In this document: in pieces, positions 1-5,843 of the stretch
Numbering within the stretch: the stretch's first letter is position 1
How the letters are laid out: each line of letters opens with the position of its first letter
Origin: Clostridiales bacterium
GTDB taxonomy: Bacteria; Bacillota; Clostridia; Lachnospirales; WQUN01
Direction of reading: 5' to 3'
Length of the DNA stretch: 6,508 nucleotides
Assembly (NCBI GenBank): GCA_031254075.1
Contig: JAIRVD010000346.1
Span: forward strand, 1 to 6,508
Position numbers and translations under genes: made by a program
Notes under the pieces: model-generated
The model's database searches: none
What the model saw: the letters and a program-made list of their open reading frames with translations, nothing else
What the model was told of the DNA's origin: nothing

Positions 1-2
1 CG

Positions 3-1160
3 ACATTCATAATGGGAGTCCTTACACTTCCTTTTGCATTTACATACATGGAAACTAACGTCGATTTAAATCAGCCCTTCTTTCTCTTTTTTTTTACCGG
101 CGCTGCCATCATACATTTAATTTTATCTTATTTGATTTTCCGCATCAGGCGGTTTAAAAAGGGGTTTCCTTTTCTGTTTAGCCGATACGCGATTATTATA
201 GCCCTTGTTTCCGCAGGTATTTTATTGGTTCTCGTCACGCGCATTAGTGTTTCATTTGAATCCGATGATGTATTAACTATTCCTCTGTATGTCGTCGGAA
301 TCGCAAGCATCGGAATCGGAATCTATATTTGGATAAGGAGGCGTATTTGGGTGCATTATTTGAAACGACAGGAGATTCGCGCCATTCAAATTCTTGAACG
401 CGAGCTTGCCGAGCAAAAGGAAGAAAATCAACGACTCATTAAGCAAAACGATATTCTGCGCGCGGCAGACCACAAAATTAAACATCGGCTGACGACATTG
501 GAGCGTGTTGTTTCAGAGGCAATTGATTTGATTGATTCGCAGGAATTGAAAGATAAATTGGCTGAAGCATTAGAGGACATCAAGCGCACGGAGAAGGATT
601 ATAAAGACAGTATCTGCAAGCTTGTAGGGCACTACGCACTACCTTCCACCAAAATCAATATGCTTGACGAATTATTCAAAAATTTCGCGGACAAGTTTGC
701 CGCCAACAAAATTGACTTCAAATTAAATGTAAACGGCAGCATTCCATACCTGGTTGAAAAAATAATCGACCAAGCAAAACTCGAAACCATGATTGGCGAC
801 CATCTTGAAAATGCCCTTATTGCCGTCAACGCAAGCGAAAATTCATTCCGCAGTGTTTGGGCAATACTCGGCTTAACCGAAGACTGCTACGAATTCACCG
901 TCCACGACAGCGGCATCCCATTCGCTCCGGACACCCTCGCCCAACTCGGAACAAAGCAAATCACAACCCACGCCGAAAACGGAGGCAGCGGAATCGGCTT
1001 CATGACCACCTTCGCCACCCTTCGCAAATGCAACGCAAGCCTGATAATCGAAGAAAAACAGCCTAACAAACCCGACTTCACCAAATCCGTAACAATCCGC
1101 TTCGACGGAAAGGAAGAATATGTAATAAATGAAACTGCCGCCCAATTGAATCCCCAATGA
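3..1160 (+). CDS. AgrC-like GHKL sensor histidine kinase, 5' end outside window
   Basis: A membrane-bound sensor kinase that would phosphorylate itself on histidine and pass the phosphate to a response regulator, which is not in this window. Numbering from the ATG at 12, hydrophobic segments lie at about residues 1-12, 23-44, 58-78 and 88-108. A charged coiled-coil linker follows at 115-150, then the probable phospho-acceptor region DHKIKHRL (153-160, His154 or His158). The GHKL ATPase domain shows an N box (DHLENALIAV, 263-272), a G1 box (HDSGIPF, 298-304) and a G2 box (GGSGIGF, 324-330). No ribosome binding site precedes the ATG and the frame is open to the window edge, so more N-terminal membrane segments probably lie upstream. 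The usual Asp after the phospho-acceptor His is Lys if His154 is the site. The kinase fold is clear; the signal sensed is unknown. Confidence 0.85.
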   Translation, partial: TFIMGVLTLPFAFTYMETNVDLNQPFFLFFFTGAAIIHLILSYLIFRIRRFKKGFPFLFSRYAIIIALVSAGILLVLVTRISVSFESDDVLTIPLYVVGIASIGIGIYIWIRRRIWVHYLKRQEIRAIQILERELAEQKEENQRLIKQNDILRAADHKIKHRLTTLERVVSEAIDLIDSQELKDKLAEALEDIKRTEKDYKDSICKLVGHYALPSTKINMLDELFKNFADKFAANKIDFKLNVNGSIPYLVEKIIDQAKLETMIGDHLENALIAVNASENSFRSVWAILGLTEDCYEFTVHDSGIPFAPDTLAQLGTKQITTHAENGGSGIGFMTTFATLRKCNASLIIEEKQPNKPDFTKSVTIRFDGKEEYVINETAAQLNPQ

Positions 1161-1167
1161 GCGGCAG
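1135..1167. terminator. Weak hairpin between convergent genes
   Basis: CTGCCGC at 1135-1141 pairs with GCGGCAG at 1161-1167 (7 bp), with a further ATTG/CAAT pair (1145-1148 with 1155-1158) inside the 19-nt loop. T-rich sequence follows on both strands. It sits on the stop codon of the kinase and 17 bp before the stop of the convergent gene, so it may serve both. The stem is short and the T tracts are interrupted, so this is tentative. Confidence 0.35.
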
Positions 1168-1184
1168 ATTGATATTTTAGTTTA

Positions 1185-2078
1185 TTATTCGTGACTGTCC
1201 AAACTCTCACTTTCGGCAGCTATCATCCGCGCCGCTTCATTAGGGTCAATGCCTTTGTTGATAAGTTCCAATAATTGGGTAACTCCTTGAACAACTCCTT
1301 TAGCAACTCCTTGGGCGACTCCTTGGGCGACTCCTTTGTCAAAGCCTTCCTCCAGCCCGTCACAAAAAAATCTCTCTGCAAGTGACATATTATTCACAAC
1401 CTCCTTGTCCGTTTTAAGCGCATTGAAACCTGCATTAAAGGTTTTCACAATCTCCTTTACAGTTTCATCTTCGGGTTCACTTATCTTACCCAACAGAAAT
1501 AAGGCTAATTCTCCGGCAGGGGTGTTTTCTTGTGATAACTTTGTCAGGCTGATATACATTATGCCCGACGTCGCCGGATGTATTTTTTCGGTAACTTCAT
1601 CTTTTAATATATATCGAGTGAATGTTTTTCCGTGCAGAACAGAATCCACATCTTCTGCCAACAGCCATATTTGATTGGCTATTTTTCCTTTGCTGTGCCC
1701 AATGCCCAATCCGAAATATTCCACCGAGCGAATTTCCACAGGCGGACGGCTTCTCGCACGATTGTGGAATTCAATGTAGTGTGCCTTTGTTTCATCTTCT
1801 GTTATTTTCATATCTTGGTCACGGGTAGTATTTTTTACATCCATCAGATGCTTGAATTGTGTTTCAACTTTTATTTTACCTGTTATCGGCTTTATCCGGG
1901 TTTCGGGCTTAAATTTTTTATATGCCTCAATCATTAGATTAACCGTCAAACGCAAGGACTCCCAATGCTCCGGTTTTTCAAAAGTATAGGTCAAAAAGAA
2001 ATCGTTCATGGGAAAAATCGCTTTCGCACCATTAGATAATTCAATAAAGCCAAGCGGAGTTTTATTGTTCGATGTCAT
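1185..2078 (-). CDS. Rpn/PD-(D/E)XK nuclease family transposase-like protein
   Basis: Resembles the Rpn family (recombination-promoting nuclease, PD-(D/E)XK superfamily, often annotated as a putative transposase). The 297-aa protein has the N-terminal PMNDFFLTYTF segment (23-33), corresponding to the family's conserved ND..F motif. The likely nuclease core is Asp89 followed 14 residues later by IEFHN (102-106, Glu103). Family members usually have E-x-Q here; this one has E-x-H, so activity is uncertain. The tail (245-267) repeats Gly-Val-Ala-Gln-like units, typical of this family's C-terminus, and ends in a helical segment. The start is the ATG at 2078: AAGGA (2084-2088) lies 5 nt upstream, whereas a longer TTG start at 2099 has no ribosome binding site. 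It is a single gene with its own promoter, convergent with the kinase. Its cellular role is not established; the family assignment is by pattern only. Confidence 0.75.
   Translation of the reverse strand: MTSNNKTPLGFIELSNGAKAIFPMNDFFLTYTFEKPEHWESLRLTVNLMIEAYKKFKPETRIKPITGKIKVETQFKHLMDVKNTTRDQDMKITEDETKAHYIEFHNRARSRPPVEIRSVEYFGLGIGHSKGKIANQIWLLAEDVDSVLHGKTFTRYILKDEVTEKIHPATSGIMYISLTKLSQENTPAGELALFLLGKISEPEDETVKEIVKTFNAGFNALKTDKEVVNNMSLAERFFCDGLEEGFDKGVAQGVAQGVAKGVVQGVTQLLELINKGIDPNEAARMIAAESESLDSHE
1282..1341. repeat. Five tandem 12-bp coding repeats
   Basis: Five consecutive 12-bp units begin at 1282, 1294, 1306, 1318 and 1330, each starting ACTCCTT. The units at 1306 and 1318 are identical (ACTCCTTGGGCG). 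On the coding strand they encode the G-V-x-[QK] repeats near the end of the Rpn-like protein. As the unit is four codons, gain or loss of copies would change tail length without shifting frame. Confidence 0.85.
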
Positions 2079-2119
2079 TTTTGTCCTTCTTTCCGGCAAT
2101 CGGAGTTTTTTCTACACCT

Positions 2120-2148
2120 ATAATAACACAGTGCGTCCCCTGCCTCAA
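2120..2148 (-). promoter_or_regulatory. Sigma-A-like promoter of the Rpn-like gene
   Basis: Read on the minus strand, TTGAGG (2143-2148, 4 of 6 match to TTGACA) is followed by a 17-bp spacer and TATTAT (2120-2125, 5 of 6 match to TATAAT). The -35 box overlaps the stop codon of spoIID. Predicted transcription would begin around 2113, about 35 nt before the ATG at 2078. No terminator was seen between spoIID and this gene, so read-through is also possible. Confidence 0.5.
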
Positions 2149-3554
2149 TAAAAAACGCCGCAATGAAGCAAAAGCGAAGACGTGATTTCCGTTCCGGGGT
2201 AGTAGTGTTGCAGAATTTCAATGTAAGTGAGTCCCATATCCAGCAGGGCGCGGACGCCGTTTTGGCTCATGCCGACGCCGTGGCCGTTTCCGCCGCCGTA
2301 GAAGGTTGCGGCGATGAGTTGGTTTGTAGCATCGTAATGAAGTTCCGTTGTAAAAAACGCGCTCGGCAACAGAGAAAGCCGCCCCGATTGGCTGCCGTCG
2401 TGGCGCGTAACGGGAATTTCACGCGGATTAAGCAATGCTCGAATATTATATTCTGTTTCCACACGAACGGACGCGTTTGTTCCGTGAAAAATAATTTCCA
2501 TAATATTGCCGCCCTGACCGCGTCGGGTTACTTCGATATCGGTAAGCGTTCCGATATTATCCGCGGAAGTTGAAAAATAAATCATCGCGGGATTTGCGGC
2601 GTATCTTTCCGGCAAGGCAGAGTTAATTCTTTCGGAAAGCTGCGCGACCGTCATGGTAACTTCCCAGCGGAACCACGAAAAATCCCTGTCGAAAGCAGGG
2701 ATTTCTTTATTACGGAAAAATTCGGCGGCGGCGGCTTCGGTGCGAAGGTCGCCGGGAACATGCGCGAGGAATTGGGCACGCGCACGCAAAAATTCCGGCG
2801 TTTCGGAAGGAAACTGTTCGCCCGAAGCCCAAACCTCACCGAAATTTGCGGTTGTTCCGCCGGATGTTGAAAAATAATTCGCCAACACAATTTCGCCGTT
2901 ATATGTAAGCACCTGCCCGCGCGTCGCTTGAACCGCCTCAATGGAGATTTCGTTTTCGGCGATGTTATTGTAAACCTGGCTCATCACCGAGTCGTCAACA
3001 TGCGCGCCAAACTCGGCAAAACGGTTCTCGCGCATCTGATAATACGCAAACGTCCGCGCAGTCACCGCCTGCACCATCGACGCCTGCACGCCGTAAGAAG
3101 ACGGCATTTCACTCGGAACAACAGCATATAAATATTCTTCAAGCGGCAATTCGTTTACGATAACGAAACCTTCGGCAGCTCGCGAAATTTCCAATATGCC
3201 GCGATACGTGCCGCGTCCGATAAATTCCAAGCACTCGTTGCGGTTATCGGGCGTAATTATAAACGCATTTTCGTTTTCATCGGAAACATGTCGAAAAACA
3301 TCCCCCGCACGAAAACAAAGAACGCTTTCCCCGTCATACACAGAAAACGCACCGGAACAAGTAATTTCCACACTTTCATGAAAATACCCCGAAAAACCCG
3401 GCGCGCTGATAACCACACGAATATAATCGGGTGAAATTTCCCATACAAACCCGTCTGCGAAACCGATTATCGGAAGCCGTCCGCCGATTTCCGAAGCGCA
3501 GCCGCATAAAAAAATTATGTAAACAACACTAACCAACCAACATCTGCGTAGCAT
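2145..3554 (-). CDS. spoIID: SpoIID/LytB domain lipoprotein, peptidoglycan lytic transglycosylase
   Basis: SpoIID cleaves glycan strands stripped of stem peptides and, with SpoIIM and SpoIIP, drives engulfment of the forespore. The 469-aa product begins with Arg3-Arg4, a hydrophobic stretch and a lipobox ending at Cys19 (LCGC), so it is probably a lipoprotein on the outer face of the mother-cell membrane. The SpoIID domain starts at LPLEEYLYAVVPSEMP (136-151), with the catalytic Glu of the family at Glu149. It continues through YNNI (195-198), TRGQVLTYNGE (211-221), YFSTSGGTT (227-235) and EVW (240-242), and ends in GHGVGMSQNG (424-433) and HYYPGTEI (450-457). A His is usual just before STSGG in the family as I recall it; here it is Phe228. 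The ATG at 3554 lies inside bofA (26-bp overlap) and has no strong ribosome binding site, which suggests translational coupling. A non-sporulation SpoIID/LytB paralogue cannot be excluded, but the bofA linkage favours sporulation. Confidence 0.9.
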   Translation of the reverse strand: MLRRCWLVSVVYIIFLCGCASEIGGRLPIIGFADGFVWEISPDYIRVVISAPGFSGYFHESVEITCSGAFSVYDGESVLCFRAGDVFRHVSDENENAFIITPDNRNECLEFIGRGTYRGILEISRAAEGFVIVNELPLEEYLYAVVPSEMPSSYGVQASMVQAVTARTFAYYQMRENRFAEFGAHVDDSVMSQVYNNIAENEISIEAVQATRGQVLTYNGEIVLANYFSTSGGTTANFGEVWASGEQFPSETPEFLRARAQFLAHVPGDLRTEAAAAEFFRNKEIPAFDRDFSWFRWEVTMTVAQLSERINSALPERYAANPAMIYFSTSADNIGTLTDIEVTRRGQGGNIMEIIFHGTNASVRVETEYNIRALLNPREIPVTRHDGSQSGRLSLLPSAFFTTELHYDATNQLIAATFYGGGNGHGVGMSQNGVRALLDMGLTYIEILQHYYPGTEITSSLLLHCGVFY

Positions 3555-3783
3555 AAAGCATTAAAAACCCGGGTGCGCCAAGGATTCCGACGACAAGCAC
3601 CGTAATCGCGTTAACCCCGACGGCAAGCCCGAAACCCGAAAAAAGCACATTACAAATCAAAATTCCCAAAACACCGAGCGCGGAATTACGCGCAACGCCG
3701 ACCAACCACTTCATCTGGCGCGTATAAAGCAAATACCCCAGAAAAACAGCCCCCAAAACAAGCATCAGTCCAAAGAAATTCAA
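3529..3783 (-). CDS. bofA: BofA family pro-sigma-K processing inhibitor
   Basis: BofA is a small membrane protein of the mother cell that, in Bacillus subtilis, holds the SpoIVFB protease inactive until the forespore checkpoint signal arrives, delaying sigma-K maturation. The 84-aa protein is almost entirely hydrophobic, with membrane segments near residues 3-20, 35-54 and 57-80, and carries the family's C-terminal signature GVNAITVLVVGILGAPGF (56-73). The start is TTG at 3783, which overlaps the TGA stop of yaaL in the sequence TTGA. A strong GGAGGGG (3791-3797) sits 7 nt before that TTG, while the next ATG (3765) is too far from it. The order yaaL then bofA matches Bacillus, where recR precedes them. 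Some Clostridia keep bofA without a clear SpoIVFB target, so the exact target here is inferred. Confidence 0.9.
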   Translation of the reverse strand: MNFFGLMLVLGAVFLGYLLYTRQMKWLVGVARNSALGVLGILICNVLFSGFGLAVGVNAITVLVVGILGAPGFLMLYATQMLVG

Positions 3784-4067
3784 AACGACACCCCTCCATG
3801 CACAATTCCTTTTTCCTTACACAAATTCAAATAATACTGATATTTCAAGTTTGCCGCTTTAAGCTCATACACAAGGCTGTCCACCAAAATTGCGTCCGTG
3901 GTGTGGTCAAAGCAATTATGTAGAAACTCCATATCGCTTTTAACCGCCTCAAGAGCTTCCACGATTTCCATATCCTCGCGCGTCAGCCGCCTCGTTTTTC
4001 TTGCCAACAGCTTCATAACAGACTTCTTTTCACGCGTATTAGTCAATGCAGGTGCTGCAATTGTCAT
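3780..4067 (-). CDS. yaaL: YaaL-like DUF2508 family protein
   Basis: A 95-aa mostly helical, charged protein of the DUF2508/YaaL family; its function is unknown. The N-terminal third is basic (KKSVMKLLARKTRRL, 14-28). The conserved part runs from EDMEIVEALEAVKSDMEFL (31-49) to the family pattern of Asp-x-x-Val-x-Glu-Leu-x-Ala-Ala followed by Tyr-rich YQYYL and CKEKG (63-87). The ATG at 4067 was chosen because GGGAG (4076-4080) sits 8 nt upstream. A longer reading frame from 4133 would run through the promoter-like region and has no ribosome binding site of its own. It is first in an operon with bofA (4-bp overlap) and spoIID. In Bacillus, recR and the dnaX cluster lie upstream of yaaL; here a flagellin gene does, so that linkage is broken. 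Confidence 0.85.
   Translation of the reverse strand: MTIAAPALTNTREKKSVMKLLARKTRRLTREDMEIVEALEAVKSDMEFLHNCFDHTTDAILVDSLVYELKAANLKYQYYLNLCKEKGIVHGGVSF
3791..3797 (-). promoter_or_regulatory. Ribosome binding site fixing the bofA TTG start
   Basis: GGAGGGG on the minus strand, 7 nt before TTG at 3783 and inside the last codons of yaaL. It is what decides the non-ATG start. Confidence 0.8.
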
Positions 4068-4080
4068 AAAGAATTCTCCC

Positions 4081-4105
4081 GTCCTATTTGTCCTATTTAT
4101 AAATA
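4081..4105. repeat. 9-bp tandem repeat and AT palindrome upstream of yaaL
   Basis: GTCCTATTT occurs twice in direct tandem (4081-4089 and 4090-4098). The perfect 12-bp palindrome TATTTATAAATA (4094-4105) overlaps the second copy and the edge of the predicted -10 box. They lie around the expected transcription start and leader of the yaaL operon, where they could act as an operator or be a chance AT-rich feature. Confidence 0.6.
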
Positions 4106-4130
4106 TAGTCACAAACAAGGGAAAATATTC
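4102..4130 (-). promoter_or_regulatory. Sigma-E-like promoter of yaaL-bofA-spoIID
   Basis: On the minus strand, GAATATT (4124-4130) fits the Bacillus sigma-E -35 pattern KMATATT in all seven positions. After a 14-bp spacer, ACTATATT (4102-4109) matches the -10 pattern CATACAHT in five of eight positions. Transcription would start near 4095, giving a leader of about 28 nt. Sigma-E control would fit the known mother-cell expression of bofA and spoIID in Bacillus. The -10 match is only moderate and the region is AT-rich. Confidence 0.45.
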
Positions 4131-4181
4131 CATTTTTTACAAGGCGACCGAAAAATCCCATCAATTCAGCCACTTTGAATA

Positions 4182-4227
4182 AAAAAATGGTCTGTTTCGT
4201 TTTTCAGAACGAAACAGACCATTTTTT
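4182..4227. terminator. Strong bidirectional intrinsic terminator after flagellin gene
   Basis: A perfect 20-bp inverted repeat: AAAAAATGGTCTGTTTCGTT (4182-4201) pairs with 4208-4227 around a 6-nt loop. The arms begin with six A and end with six T, so a U tract follows the stem on either strand. It would end the flagellin transcript before the yaaL operon. Confidence 0.85.
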
Positions 4228-4235
4228 ATTTGTAT

Positions 4236-4333
4236 GGCAACCTCCGAAAACCATCGCTTCGTCCGAATTTCAAACGCGCGTTGAAGCGTTCGCGACATTT
4301 GAAATTCGTCTCAGCGGGTTTTCGGGGGTTGCC
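4236..4333. repeat. 98-bp imperfect palindrome behind the flagellin stop codon
   Basis: Nested inverted repeats fold the whole segment. The outer arms are 17 bp (4236-4252 with 4317-4333) with one non-Watson-Crick position. Then come CGCT/AGCG (4255-4258 with 4313-4316) and an 11-bp inner stem CGAATTTCAAA (4264-4274 with 4298-4308). The GC-rich apex (CGCG 4275-4278 with 4291-4294) can pair in alternative ways. It ends 3 bp from the flagellin stop and is separate from the terminator at 4182-4227. It could be a mobile palindromic element (REP or MITE-like), an mRNA 3' stabiliser or a small structured RNA. No coding capacity is evident. Confidence 0.75.
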
Positions 4334-4336
4334 GTA

Positions 4337-5113
4337 TTACACACCCGTTTGCAATATATGAGTTTTTTCTTCTTCCTCTTGCTCCTGTGCGTTGCGTTGC
4401 AGCATTACCTGCGCTTCGTTCAGAATTTTTTCTTGCTCTACAGCCATCATTTCTTTGGCCATGTCGGCGTCGGCGATTCTGCTTCTTGAATCGACGAGGT
4501 TAAGGCTTGAGATGGAGTTTGCATTTGCTGTGAAGTCCATGCGATTGCTCATTGAGCCGAGATTTGCGCGCTCTTCGGCAACTTGACTGATAGCGGCATC
4601 AATTTTTTCAAGGTCAAACGAGCCGTCTTCCGCGATTGCGGTCATTGCTTGCGCAATGGAAGACATATCGTTGATGCTGAATACCGCACCTGTGCCGTCG
4701 GGGCTTGAAGCGGTGTTCGCGTTGTTGACGGTGCCGTCGAGAAGGTTTTGTGTGTTAAATTCAACTCCGTTGACTGCGGCTTTAATTCCGTCCGCAAGCT
4801 GTCCGATTTCTTCGCGAATCATCGCGCGTTGGGATTCGTTATAGATTCCGTTGTTTAAACCCTGTACGCTGAGTTCGCGAATGCGGTTTAAGCTGTCGGA
4901 AATGGTATCAAGTCCGCCCTCGGCTGTTTGAACCATATTTTGCATGTCATTGGTGTTGCGTTCGCCTTGGTCTAATCCGCGAATTTGCGTCTCCATGTTT
5001 TGAGCGATAGCAAGCCCTGCGGCATCGTCCGCCGCGGAATTGACTCTCTTTCCGCTCGCAACGCGCATCATCGAATCGCTCATCATATTACGTGCGATAT
5101 TATTTACAGTCAT
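4337..5113 (-). CDS. fliC: Short divergent flagellin (D0/D1 only)
   Basis: Flagellin polymerises into the flagellar filament after export by the flagellar type III apparatus. The 258-aa protein has the N-terminal signature SGKRVNSAADDAAGLAI (20-36), IRGLDQ (44-49), NMVQTAEGGL (59-68) and RIRELSVQ (77-84), the region that in other flagellins contacts the next subunit and TLR5. The C-terminal part has NLVDSRSRIADADMAKEMM (206-224). The middle (about 126-180) is short, so the outer D2/D3 domains are absent. The start is ATG 5113, with AAGGAG (5122-5127) 8 nt upstream; a GTG at 5122 overlaps that site and is rejected. From this start, Met to SG is 21 residues against roughly 33 in usual flagellins. 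The C-terminus carries an acidic EQEEEEK stretch (244-250) and ends ILQTGV rather than the usual VLSLL-like end. There is no cysteine. It is the second gene of a sigma-D-type operon. Confidence 0.88.
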   Translation of the reverse strand: MTVNNIARNMMSDSMMRVASGKRVNSAADDAAGLAIAQNMETQIRGLDQGERNTNDMQNMVQTAEGGLDTISDSLNRIRELSVQGLNNGIYNESQRAMIREEIGQLADGIKAAVNGVEFNTQNLLDGTVNNANTASSPDGTGAVFSINDMSSIAQAMTAIAEDGSFDLEKIDAAISQVAEERANLGSMSNRMDFTANANSISSLNLVDSRSRIADADMAKEMMAVEQEKILNEAQVMLQRNAQEQEEEEKTHILQTGV

Positions 5114-5118
5114 TTTAA

Positions 5119-5781
5119 TCACTCCTTATTAAGTAGTGTAATTGCGGACGCGGAACCCGCCGCCGCCCATTCGTCAAAGCCCTTCATAACGGCTTCGTGT
5201 GTTTTCTTTGTAATTTCGGGAAGCTCGCCGCCCCATTGTTTTTCGGCTTGCTCATAACCGCGAATAACCGCGTCGCGCATTAATTCAACTTTCGACGGGT
5301 CGCCGCCCGTAAGTGCCACCGCGAAATTCAATAAACGCTTGGCGGTTTCGTCCACGCTGAAGTATCCGCCTTCGTCGATTTCTTTTTGCGCCTCGGCACG
5401 CATTTCGTCGGTTACTTCAATCATTCCGTTTCTGCCGGGGAAATTAACCCTGCCGGGCGCATTCGGATTGCCGGGGAATTCCGCGATGCCTTGCTTTTCA
5501 GCTTGTTTGCCCAAAAGTGTTTCAACCATTTGGCGGAAGGATTCCACGCGCGCATTGTGTGCTTCCCACATTTTGCCCACGCGTTGCATATCCGCTACAT
5601 ACGATTCCGGCTCGGTAGCTTGTTCGCCTTGCCTGTACGTGCCTGCCGCTCCGAAATCCGTTCCCGCTCCCGTGTTCGGCATTCCGGGAATCACGGAATT
5701 GTTCCCTTGGTCGTTGTCGTTTTGATTGCCTTGGTTATTGTTTGACCCGCTGATTAATTGAGATACACTGCTGATGTCCAT
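5119..5781 (-). CDS. Unknown 220-aa protein co-transcribed with flagellin
   Basis: I do not recognise a characterised family. The protein has an Asn/Gln/Gly-rich, probably disordered N-terminus (12-29) and a Gly/Pro linker with two FPG motifs (102-104 and 114-116). The C-terminal half looks helical and conserved-looking: SVDETAKRLLNFAVALTGGDPSK (142-164), then GYEQAEKQWGGELPEI (175-190) and THEAVMKGFDEW (194-205). It loosely recalls DUF5610-like helical domains, a weak comparison from memory. There is no signal peptide, membrane segment or cysteine; lack of cysteine is common in proteins exported through the flagellum. The ATG at 5781 has GAGGAG 9 nt upstream. Its last codons (Lys-Glu-stop) form the ribosome binding site of flagellin, so the two are tightly coupled. 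Driven by the sigma-D-type promoter, it is probably a motility protein: a minor filament or junction protein, a chaperone, or a secreted partner. The role is inference. Confidence 0.8.
   Translation of the reverse strand: MDISSVSQLISGSNNNQGNQNDNDQGNNSVIPGMPNTGAGTDFGAAGTYRQGEQATEPESYVADMQRVGKMWEAHNARVESFRQMVETLLGKQAEKQGIAEFPGNPNAPGRVNFPGRNGMIEVTDEMRAEAQKEIDEGGYFSVDETAKRLLNFAVALTGGDPSKVELMRDAVIRGYEQAEKQWGGELPEITKKTHEAVMKGFDEWAAAGSASAITLLNKE
5122..5127 (-). promoter_or_regulatory. Ribosome binding site deciding the flagellin start
   Basis: AAGGAG on the minus strand, 8 nt before ATG 5113. It is formed by the final Lys-Glu codons of the upstream gene, and that gene's TGA lies in the spacer. It rules out the GTG at 5122 as start. 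Confidence 0.85.
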
Positions 5782-5815
5782 AATACATTTCTCCTCTCGG
5801 TTGTTTATTAATATT

Positions 5816-5843
5816 ATATCGGAAAAATATTATTATTTCTTTA
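5816..5843 (-). promoter_or_regulatory. Sigma-D/sigma-28 promoter of the flagellin operon
   Basis: On the minus strand, TAAA (5840-5843) and TCCGATAT (5816-5823) are separated by 16 nt. This is close to the Bacillus sigma-D pattern TAAA-N14-16-GCCGATAA. The -35 box overlaps the stop codon of glmM. Transcription would begin near 5809, about 28 nt before the ATG at 5781. A TATAAT is embedded at the same place, but no TTGACA-like box stands 17 bp before it. Confidence 0.7.

Noticed and set aside
2145..2165. Possible terminator at the end of spoIID, suggested by a GGCG followed by a T run
   Set aside because: The T run lies in the last codons and no stable stem could be formed before it.
2163..2573. 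Open frame of 136 codons on the plus strand
   Set aside because: It is antisense to spoIID, with Ala/Arg-rich composition typical of a shadow frame and no ribosome binding site.
4068..4133. Longer N-terminus for the YaaL-like protein from ATG at 4133
   Set aside because: It has no ribosome binding site and would overlap the promoter-like and repeat sequences, while ATG 4067 has GGGAG at the right distance.
4175..4489. Open frame of 104 codons on the plus strand
   Set aside because: It runs through the terminator and palindrome and then antisense to flagellin, and it has no ribosome binding site. It is a by-product of the flagellin frame.
5339..5745. Two long plus-strand frames opposite the 220-aa gene
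   Set aside because: Both are shadows of a well-supported minus-strand gene with a promoter and ribosome binding site; neither shows recognisable protein features.
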